Shown in pieces: positions 1 to 7,120 of a stretch of DNA of 23,007 nt; positions within the stretch are counted from its first letter, which is position 1; every line of letters begins with the position of its first letter. The notes below the pieces were generated by a model. It worked only from the letters and a program-made list of their open reading frames with translations, had not been told where the DNA came from and ran no database searches. Position numbers and translations under genes: made by a program. Origin of the DNA: an uncultured Spartobacteria bacterium (GTDB taxonomy: Bacteria; Verrucomicrobiota; Verrucomicrobiia; Chthoniobacterales; UBA6821); assembly GCA_903831635.1 (NCBI GenBank), contig CAIKYN010000211.1, forward strand, positions 1 to 23,007. The letters run 5' to 3'.

Positions 1-1874
1 AAAAACATCCGGGAGATGGATGGTTTCCTAAGGTCAGCATCCACAAGCAGAGTCTTGAATCCCTGCTGGGCAAGCGTGGTGGCGAAATTGGAAGAACAGA
101 AAGATTTACCCTCCGAGGGAAGAGCACTCGTGATGAGGAAGGAGCGCTGGTTCTCAACCAATTCATTCGTGGCAATCGTGGCACGCAGGGAACGGAAGGC
201 CTCAGCTACCAGACCACTGCGATCCTCCTTAACGATCAACTCTCCCCCCTGAGGGAGGGTGGTGGCCATGTGTGGGTGACCGATCATGGCCAAAGAGGGA
301 CTGAAGATAGTTTGAAGCTCGGACAGACGTGCAGAAAGAGGCCGAGCGTTGTCACGCAGGGTGCGGACGGCATTTTCCCAGGCGACCTGTAGCTCTTTGT
401 ATTGTTCCTTGGATAGAAAGCCAAAACGTGAAGTAGACCCCTCCCCTACTTGAGGAATGGCTGCCGCAACGGTGATGCCCGTTAGACGTTCAATCTGATC
501 GACAGTCTTTAGGCTCGTGTCAAGTTTGTGAAGTCCAAGGACAAGAGCGATTCCTATACCTAAACCGTTCAGGATCGAACTCAGCAGAATCATGAGTGGA
601 GGCTTTCCTACCGGACCCGCCACCATTGCCATTTCCTGAATCTGCACGGGGGATTCGGAAAGCTCCTTGGTCATGTCGATTTCCTTGATACGACCGAGGA
701 CTGCGGCATAAAGCGCTGTATCGGTTTCCAACTCCCGCTTGAGGTCATTGTACTCGATCGACTTGCCGGTTACTTCAAGAAGACGTTTTTCCGCGTTCTC
801 ACGGTCGATCTGGGTAGCAGTTTCCTGAGCTTCCAAGCTCGACTTGATTGACTGGAGAAGTCCGACAACATCGGAGAGGACCTTGTCGAGCTCTTTTGAG
901 GTAATACCGATCTGGGTCGTGGTGGAAATATAGAGAGGATGCTTCGCCCGGTAGCGCTGCTGTACCATGACAAGCTGACCTTTGAGTGAGTCCAGCTGGG
1001 TCACCAAGGCAGCAACCTTGGGCTCATTGGCAACGCTCGGAAGTCGCAGGAGTTCCTGAGTATTCCCTTGGTTCTGCTTGGCAATATTGAGATCGCTATT
1101 GATCTGAGTCAGCTTCGACTGAATGGCACTATGTCGGGTATTCAGTTCGGTGATTTGTGTTTGAGCCTCCAGAAGCATCGAATCGATCGAGGCCGCACGT
1201 TCCCGCTCGCGGAAACTCTGCATTCCCTCCTCGGAGGCCCGCATCTTTTTGCGAAGCCTCGCAGACTCATCCATCAGGAATGAGCTGGCAGCACGAGCGG
1301 CATCGACCTGCAGATCACGCACATATCGCAGGTATTCGTCAGCATAGGCATTCGCCAGCTTGATCGAAACAACGGGATCTCGAGTCGTGACAACGAGGTC
1401 GATGAGGCGGGTATTCAGACGGAAGCTGGGGGTGATTGTCTTGCAAAGGGCTGCGGCTGCACGCTCTGGCGAAGTTTCATTACTATGGATGCCAACGGAG
1501 ACAAGGAATTCATGATCCTGGGCCAGCTTGAGGTGGTTCACCACACGAAGAGCAAAGGGGTAGCTTTTGAGGAGTTCCAGAAGCGTGTTGACCATGTCCG
1601 CACTCTTGATCTGGACATCGCTTACCTCCTCAATCTTGTTGCTCAGAACCCTCGATTTATCCGCCTCGATCACAAGAATACATCGCGCTGCGAACCGTCC
1701 TTGTTGTGTGGCTGCTGAAAACACCCCCCAGAGAGTCGCCAAAAGTACGCAGAGAATGATGATCCAAGAATGCGATTTGAGTGCGTGGTAATACTCTCTC
1801 CAATCAAACCCCTCTTGAGGGGCATGATGAAGGGAAGTCTGGTGGTTGGAAACCTGCGGGGCTGTGGTCTGCAT
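1..1874 (-). CDS. Wzc-like polysaccharide chain-length regulator / BY-type tyrosine kinase, 3' end outside window
   Basis: The frame is open without a stop from the ATG at 1874 to the window edge (624 codons seen), so the C-terminus is missing. It is probably the inner-membrane polysaccharide co-polymerase that sets chain length and couples synthesis to export. Visible order: short cytoplasmic N-terminus, TM helix about 36-54, Wzz-type periplasmic domain with long coiled-coil-prone helices (about 200-400), a GNVR-like segment with a Pro-rich stretch before TM2 (about 427-447), then a cytoplasmic ATPase domain. Its Walker A is SALPSEGKS (583-591) and its Walker A' is LLVDADLRKP (609-618). Walker B and any C-terminal Tyr cluster lie outside, so kinase activity is inferred. 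It starts 27 bp after the OPX gene stop. A GGAG at that stop is too far (over 20 nt) to be an ideal ribosome site. It is the last visible gene of the minus-strand operon that begins at 6905. Confidence 0.9.
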   Translation of the reverse strand, partial: MQTTAPQVSNHQTSLHHAPQEGFDWREYYHALKSHSWIIILCVLLATLWGVFSAATQQGRFAARCILVIEADKSRVLSNKIEEVSDVQIKSADMVNTLLELLKSYPFALRVVNHLKLAQDHEFLVSVGIHSNETSPERAAAALCKTITPSFRLNTRLIDLVVTTRDPVVSIKLANAYADEYLRYVRDLQVDAARAASSFLMDESARLRKKMRASEEGMQSFRERERAASIDSMLLEAQTQITELNTRHSAIQSKLTQINSDLNIAKQNQGNTQELLRLPSVANEPKVAALVTQLDSLKGQLVMVQQRYRAKHPLYISTTTQIGITSKELDKVLSDVVGLLQSIKSSLEAQETATQIDRENAEKRLLEVTGKSIEYNDLKRELETDTALYAAVLGRIKEIDMTKELSESPVQIQEMAMVAGPVGKPPLMILLSSILNGLGIGIALVLGLHKLDTSLKTVDQIERLTGITVAAAIPQVGEGSTSRFGFLSKEQYKELQVAWENAVRTLRDNARPLSARLSELQTIFSPSLAMIGHPHMATTLPQGGELIVKEDRSGLVAEAFRSLRATIATNELVENQRSFLITSALPSEGKSFCSSNFATTLAQQGFKTLLVDADLRKPSISRMF

Positions 1875-1901
1875 GAAAAATTAATATTGGAACGACTCTC
1901 C

Positions 1902-2693
1902 TCAGTACCAACTCTCCCCGACATTAATCACATCACCCGGCTCAATGGGGAACTTATCCTTGCCATCGCCGGCAATTTTTTTGGCATTCACCTTGAGCGT
2001 GCGGAAGGAATCTCCCTCCTTTCGCTTCACAATGATGTGCCCCCTGTCAGCAATACGGGTGAACCCCCCCGCCATGGCGATTGCTTCGAGCAAGCCAAGA
2101 TCATCACCCCCCGAAAACTCGTAGGTACCGGGACGTTGAACCTGCCCGATAATGTTGAATTTGCGGGAATTGAAAGCTGCTATATTCAGATAAATCTGAG
2201 GATCTACGATGTAATCCGCATTGTATTTGTTACGCAGCAGTTCTGTGGCCGCCCTGATCGTAAGCCCCTGCAATCTGATCTCTCCGAGCAGTGGCAACTG
2301 CACCATCCCATCCTTACCCAGTCTTGAGCGGATACTGAGATCGGGTTCATGAAAAATCACCATCTCAACGGTGTCGCCCGCCTTGAGAACATAATCACCG
2401 CTGGCAGCACCAAGTCCACTCGGTGCACCCGCGCCAGTTTCTCCACTTGATGATGAGACGGCACCGCTTCCAGTACTGGGAACTGCGGATTGGACAGGAG
2501 CGGCTACCGGAGCCGCCGCGGCTGCTCCAACAGGATGGGCATCTGCAGCGGGTGCAGCCTGGACTGGCTGACTAGTCAGCGGCGCGATGGCGGTAGCCTG
2601 ACCAAAAACCGAAGCTCCCCCCACTCCGGCAATCATCGCGAAGCAACAAAAGGCAAAGAACCTATGGGGGGTGGAAAACATTCGTGGAAACAT
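1902..2693 (-). CDS. OPX (Wza-like) polysaccharide export protein, short class
   Basis: This is a 263-residue periplasmic/outer-membrane polysaccharide export protein. It has a signal peptide (about 1-31), then an Ala/Pro/Ser-rich low-complexity linker (about 32-97), a Poly_export (PES) domain (about 99-174, beginning YVLKAGDTVEM), one SLBB-type domain (about 177-228), and a C-terminal strand region ending EPGDVINVGESWY. There is no lipobox: Cys16 and Cys17 sit inside the hydrophobic stretch without the L-x-G-C context. The protein stops right after the SLBB/EPGD region, so the C-terminal amphipathic helix that forms the E. coli Wza outer-membrane pore (about 379 aa protein) is absent. That fits the shortest OPX class, which is thought to need a separate beta-barrel porin. 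The barrel gene lies 18 bp upstream in the same operon. A second in-frame ATG at codon 5 is an alternative start. Confidence 0.9.
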   Translation of the reverse strand: MFPRMFSTPHRFFAFCCFAMIAGVGGASVFGQATAIAPLTSQPVQAAPAADAHPVGAAAAAPVAAPVQSAVPSTGSGAVSSSSGETGAGAPSGLGAASGDYVLKAGDTVEMVIFHEPDLSIRSRLGKDGMVQLPLLGEIRLQGLTIRAATELLRNKYNADYIVDPQIYLNIAAFNSRKFNIIGQVQRPGTYEFSGGDDLGLLEAIAMAGGFTRIADRGHIIVKRKEGDSFRTLKVNAKKIAGDGKDKFPIEPGDVINVGESWY

Positions 2694-2711
2694 AAGTCAA
2701 AAATAAAAAAA

Positions 2712-4319
2712 CTACAGAGCGAAATTGAGACTGATCGAATACCAGGCCTGAGCGGTAGGACTACCTGAACTTCCCGAACCTGCCTGGGACTGCCCTGTAT
2801 TGTAGTAAAGGGTATTGGAGAGATTGATTGAATCGCGGATCTTCCAGATAAGAGAGGCTTGGGCTATGTAGAAATTGCTGGGTAGCTGGCTGGTGCTCTG
2901 GCCGGGAGTGTTGGCCGAGAGGTTCACATAGGATTGGGAGGTGTATCCTGCTGAAAGGTTCAGATTCAGCACATCCTTCCTTAGGATCTGGGTCATAGTT
3001 CCGATGATGTTCCGACTCACTAAGTACTGGGAGGAAACAGAATTTGCAAAATTCTGGGTCTGAGATACCCCAAGGGAAAACTGGGTTTTTTCACGGGGAT
3101 TCCAATTCAGCATAAAGTTTAGGCCCGGGGTCACGTCCGCCCCCTGAATGCCCGCGCTCAGGGTGGCCGAGGTCTTCTCGGTGGGGCTGTATCCGACACC
3201 GACCGACCAAGCGGGCGAGAGACCGTTGTCGGTTGAATTGGTGATTCCCGTAGAGGTCACGTAACGAGCACCAAGCGAGGCGTTGAAGGTGAGCTTTCCT
3301 GTGACATCGTATTTCACCTTGCCAAGTGCCTGAGCGTAGTTACGACCCGTAGTCTCAGAAGATGCCAACGCAGTGTTGGTTCCACCCGCTGATGTACCTG
3401 CTCCCAAAGACTGGGAGGTGCGCCCGGCACCAAAATTGAAACTGACATGGGTTTTATCAGAAAAGTCATACTCCGGTGCAAAATTTCCAAAAAGACTCGT
3501 CGTGTTGTTGTTGGGAGTGGCGGTGGATTGGGAAGAGTTTTGCAGGGAGTACCCTGCCGTTGTGTTGAGTGCAGAATACTGCCCGAGCGTATATTTGAAA
3601 TCCGTGGTGCCTCCCACCGACGTCTGTCTGTTGTTCGATCCCGAGGAGATATCATACCCAGTCCCCTCGGATGCATTGAACATGGAGGTGATCACGTAAC
3701 GACTCATTGCCAGCATGGTCTTGATGAATGCCGTCTGAGAGAGGGGATTACGCTGACTGCCGCCCCCATCGCCCCCTCCCGTGAAGTTTTGGTTAAGGAA
3801 ATACTTGTAGCCGACGGAGTAGCCGAAAGAGACATTCCAAGGTCCCTGATCCCGGTCGTAAAGAAAGGCTCCGGCAGGAGCGAGGAAGATACTGCTAGCG
3901 GTTCCGTAACTGGTTGAGGAGTTGGTGGACTTAGTTCCCTCAGACGTAGTCTGAACGCTGGTATTGGTGGTCAGGCTTCCCTGATTGTCGATTTCCCAAC
4001 CCACGCCCAGCGCGGGCTTGAAGGAGAATGGGGACTGTGCTTTGACAGCAGCCAGAGAGGCATCCACCTCACGCTGGACTTCATCAGGGGTCTGAAGGGA
4101 TCCAACGAGCGGCTGAAGGCCTCCAAAAGGGGACACAGATCCCCCCAAGGGAAGCTGATCCACCTGTTCGCCCACCCATTGGGAACGAAACTGATTCTGC
4201 TGCACTGTGGGAACCCACTGGGCATGAGCTGACCCAGCAACTCCAAGTAAAATGAGCAAAAACACCCCCCCAAGCAAAAACTTGGAAAAAACAGAAGGCT
4301 TTCCTTTCTTAGAGGGCAT
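2712..4319 (-). CDS. Outer-membrane beta-barrel protein, probable polysaccharide export porin
   Basis: This is a 535-residue protein with a basic N-terminus, a hydrophobic core and a likely signal peptidase I site after AHA (about residue 33). The first 60 mature residues are a Gln/Pro-containing linker. From about residue 95 the protein is a run of alternating hydrophobic/polar segments with Gly, Tyr and Phe at strand ends and Ser/Thr/Asn/Gly-rich loops. I count roughly 18-20 candidate strands by eye. The last segment (YSISLNFAL) ends in Leu rather than the usual Phe/Trp, a mild departure from the common C-terminal barrel signal. I do not recognise a named family with certainty. Position between the ligase/polymerase and OPX genes suggests it is the outer-membrane exit for the polymer, as in Wzp-type porins, but this is inferred. 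No Shine-Dalgarno is seen: the 15 bases before the ATG are pyrimidine-rich. Confidence 0.8.
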   Translation of the reverse strand: MPSKKGKPSVFSKFLLGGVFLLILLGVAGSAHAQWVPTVQQNQFRSQWVGEQVDQLPLGGSVSPFGGLQPLVGSLQTPDEVQREVDASLAAVKAQSPFSFKPALGVGWEIDNQGSLTTNTSVQTTSEGTKSTNSSTSYGTASSIFLAPAGAFLYDRDQGPWNVSFGYSVGYKYFLNQNFTGGGDGGGSQRNPLSQTAFIKTMLAMSRYVITSMFNASEGTGYDISSGSNNRQTSVGGTTDFKYTLGQYSALNTTAGYSLQNSSQSTATPNNNTTSLFGNFAPEYDFSDKTHVSFNFGAGRTSQSLGAGTSAGGTNTALASSETTGRNYAQALGKVKYDVTGKLTFNASLGARYVTSTGITNSTDNGLSPAWSVGVGYSPTEKTSATLSAGIQGADVTPGLNFMLNWNPREKTQFSLGVSQTQNFANSVSSQYLVSRNIIGTMTQILRKDVLNLNLSAGYTSQSYVNLSANTPGQSTSQLPSNFYIAQASLIWKIRDSINLSNTLYYNTGQSQAGSGSSGSPTAQAWYSISLNFAL

Positions 4320-4406
4320 CAGGAAAGGGAAAAGTTAAAAAGGGAAAGTTGAAAGCGGAAAAAACTCGTTAAATAAGACCACTCTCCCCTCCAAACCTAG
4401 CCGACA

Positions 4407-6905
4407 TTACAATTGACCGGTCGCATGCAGGTATTGGAGCAGATGATCGAGCAATTCCTTCCAGTCTTTTGCCCGCCACTCTATCCGGGCTTTCAAAAGA
4501 AGGATCTCCTTTGTATTCGAGGGATCGGAGGAAGCCTCCGAGAGTAGTCGCCGTGCCGCAATTTCATTCCCATGTTCGAGATAATATTTGGCGGCGGCAA
4601 GAGGCTCTGCCGGCACATCACTCTCAGCAGCCTGAATCCCTGACGAGGGATCAGGCAAAGGAGCGAGAATGATCTGGAACGCACCCATGATAGCTCTGCA
4701 TGCCTCCTCCTCCCGACCCGAGAAAGACGCAATGGCCGCTTTGGTGGCGATCGCCGCCCGTGAATACTCGGGATGAGCCTCAAGGAACTCTTCCACTTTC
4801 TTTTTGTCTCCGCGCTGCCACCAAATCTCAAATAGACGCCCTTGGTCCTTGGGTGAAAGCTCGGTCACGAAAGACTCATCCCGCACAGCGAAGGCAAGAA
4901 GTTGTGGATCTGAAAGCGGTTGTGTCAGCCACATCATTCTGGTTTCCGTAGACGCCAAGGAAAGATCAGGCATTCTTTTGTTCAGTTCGGGAAATGACGC
5001 TGCGATACCGATCATGTTGGAAAACATTTCTGCCGTTCGAGCAATGGGTTCTCCCGGATGATGATCGATCTTCAATCGCGTCTTAAGCGCCTCCTTCCAG
5101 ATTTTGGCACTTTCCACCGGATCCGACCCCGCCATCAACCCTCCTTGCTCAAATGCAAGATCTGCATTCCATGGGGAGAGGCAGCGGGCGATACGAAACT
5201 GAGCAGCGGCATCAGCCGTTCTGTGCTCCTGAAGAAGAAAAATTCCATACTGGTAGTGCAGCGACCCGTTCATGGGATAAAGCTCGAGCAGTCGCTCACA
5301 CTCTTGGAAAATCGGGACGCGCTCCTCCGGCTTGGAATAGGCGTAGCGGTTGAGAAGTTTCATCCGGGCATCTCGAGATTCCATTGGAGGAATGGCTCGG
5401 GATTTGCCCACCTGCCCCAAGATCACATATATGGCGGCAATGAGAATAAGTAGCCCAGCCACTCCGAATAAAACGCGCTGAATCAACAACCCGACCCCAC
5501 GATATGCCTGATAGCCAGCTCCGGCAAACCCCACTCCTCCAAGCACAAGTATCCACCAACCAAGCTCGACTTTATGGAGCGGCACATCAAGCAATCCATG
5601 CAGCAACTCAGCCAGAAACGCCGAGATAAAAGCCCACCTTATGGGCCACTCATCGGGATAAGATCGATGTAGAATGGGAATTTCAGAAAACAGGACTCCG
5701 AGTCCTATCAATACGAGCAGGAGAAACGGCACCCCTCCTTCAGCGGCCATCATCAGCCAGTCATTCTCGGGATGTAACGCCGTGGTCTTCCCCACGATGC
5801 TCCTATCAGCATAGTAGGGGTAGACGATCGCATATGTTCCCAAGCCGACCCCCGTCATCGGCTGAGCCTCAAACATAGAAATCGTATCAAGTGCTATAGG
5901 GATTCTCCCATCGTTAAAAAGCGAAACCTTAAAATCCCCCACTCTGCTTACGGAGAGACCATGAGTGGTATATGAAGTCCTTGACTCTCCCTTCAACCTT
6001 TCCAGCAAATCACTTCCAGACCCCAGAAACAGCAAGAAAACAAAAAGTGCGATCCCCAGACTTCCAATGACAAGAAGGCGGGACCGATGTCTCCCAAGGC
6101 CAAGCAGCCAAATGAGCCCCCCAATAACAAGAAAAAGCAGTCCCGCTCTAGAGCGTGAGAATACCAACAGTGACGCTACTAGAGTTGAAAAGTAGAAACC
6201 TGCGACGAGTGATTCGATGATTTTTCCACGGCTTAGTCCATTATGGATCAACCCCAATGAGAGAACCGCCCCCGTCACCAAAAAGCCTGCCGTATGATTC
6301 CTGTTCGGGAAAAACCCGAAGACTTCAGGGGATCCATCCAAAGAATGGAAGAAAGGATAATGCCAACCCGTTCGTAACGAGACCCAGGCAACGAGTGCAT
6401 AGACTGTACAGCCTGTCACCGCCAGGAAACCGATCCGCCCCATGTTTTTGGAATCCATTGGTGTGGCGAGAAGGAAAAGTCCCACAAAAACCGAGGTCGC
6501 CAGAATGACAAGCCAGAACACCGTGGAGGAGGGGTCCAAGGAAACAACATTGGGCAAATGCAAGTCCTGCAGCTCCAGAAGCATTGCACGCCAAGAAACC
6601 AATGGTCCGCGCAATGGTAAAAGCGAAAGCCCAGCAGAGAGCGAAATAAGCGCACCAAGAACAAAATAACGCCATGAAATCCGAATTCGTGATCGAAACC
6701 CCATCAAGGTTACTCCTGAAATCAGAAGAAAAATGCCATAACTCCATGCGGTGCCATCTCCAGCCATGTATACCGCTCCGAGAGCCCCCAAGATAATGAG
6801 AGCCACTGGGATAAGCGACATCATGCCGAAAGGAGGGGGCGGATCATCAGCGGAGGAGTTAGTATGCTCTGGTGTCAAATTAGTGCTCAAGTCGTCTAAA
6901 TCCAT
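4407..6905 (-). CDS. O-antigen ligase / Wzy-like polymerase with C-terminal TPR-like region
   Basis: This is an inner-membrane glycosyl polymerase or ligase acting on lipid-linked glycan at the periplasmic face. The first ~480 residues hold about a dozen hydrophobic helices. Family landmarks are FPNRNHTAGFL, FSRSRAGLLFLVIGG, and a large periplasmic loop with MTGVGLGTYAIVYP followed by HPENDWLMMAAEGG. His378 in that loop matches the conserved H-x-N-D/E-W-type motif of Wzy_C/WaaL enzymes. The remaining ~330 residues are soluble, helical and TPR-like (for example LHYQYGIFLLQEHRTADAAA). The open frame extends 4 codons further to a TTG at 6917. I prefer the ATG at 6905 because it is the standard codon and the protein then begins with an acidic cytoplasmic tail. 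It is the first gene of the visible exopolysaccharide operon. No flippase or glycosyltransferase is seen nearby, so polymerase and ligase roles cannot be told apart. Confidence 0.85.
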   Translation of the reverse strand: MDLDDLSTNLTPEHTNSSADDPPPPFGMMSLIPVALIILGALGAVYMAGDGTAWSYGIFLLISGVTLMGFRSRIRISWRYFVLGALISLSAGLSLLPLRGPLVSWRAMLLELQDLHLPNVVSLDPSSTVFWLVILATSVFVGLFLLATPMDSKNMGRIGFLAVTGCTVYALVAWVSLRTGWHYPFFHSLDGSPEVFGFFPNRNHTAGFLVTGAVLSLGLIHNGLSRGKIIESLVAGFYFSTLVASLLVFSRSRAGLLFLVIGGLIWLLGLGRHRSRLLVIGSLGIALFVFLLFLGSGSDLLERLKGESRTSYTTHGLSVSRVGDFKVSLFNDGRIPIALDTISMFEAQPMTGVGLGTYAIVYPYYADRSIVGKTTALHPENDWLMMAAEGGVPFLLLVLIGLGVLFSEIPILHRSYPDEWPIRWAFISAFLAELLHGLLDVPLHKVELGWWILVLGGVGFAGAGYQAYRGVGLLIQRVLFGVAGLLILIAAIYVILGQVGKSRAIPPMESRDARMKLLNRYAYSKPEERVPIFQECERLLELYPMNGSLHYQYGIFLLQEHRTADAAAQFRIARCLSPWNADLAFEQGGLMAGSDPVESAKIWKEALKTRLKIDHHPGEPIARTAEMFSNMIGIAASFPELNKRMPDLSLASTETRMMWLTQPLSDPQLLAFAVRDESFVTELSPKDQGRLFEIWWQRGDKKKVEEFLEAHPEYSRAAIATKAAIASFSGREEEACRAIMGAFQIILAPLPDPSSGIQAAESDVPAEPLAAAKYYLEHGNEIAARRLLSEASSDPSNTKEILLLKARIEWRAKDWKELLDHLLQYLHATGQL

Positions 6906-7120
6906 TTGAAGGTACAAAGATCCTTAGACTCATAACCTCATTTTTTACTTTTACGTGGAAGAAATTTCTAAAACTTTCGGCAATTCCTTGCTTGGAGGAC
7001 CGGCCGTGATCCCATCCGACTTCAGAAAAACCAACGGGTATTGGACTTTGCAGCAAATTTCTTGTTGATTTCTCCATGGATCTGGATGAAATGGAAATAG
7101 TTTATAACTACAAACCCCCT
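6906..7120. promoter_or_regulatory. Divergent intergenic region between the exopolysaccharide operon and the Ig-repeat protein
   Basis: This 215-bp spacer must hold the promoters of both divergent units. It is A/T-rich near the exopolysaccharide side. I see no convincing -35/-10 pair at proper spacing on either strand. TATAAC at 7103-7108 could be a -10 for the rightward gene but has no matching -35 and would lie very close to the start codon. An AGAAATTTCT palindrome occurs near 6960-6970. An upstream in-frame ATG at 7076 lies inside this spacer but would put 15 polar residues before the signal peptide. Confidence 0.4.

Noticed and set aside
1770..2327. Plus-strand frame of 185 codons across the OPX and Wzc-like genes
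   Set aside because: It spans two real minus-strand genes and their junction and has no family resemblance.
6906..6917. TTG start four codons upstream of the ligase ATG
   Set aside because: The ATG at 6905 is in frame and a standard start; no ribosome site favours the TTG.
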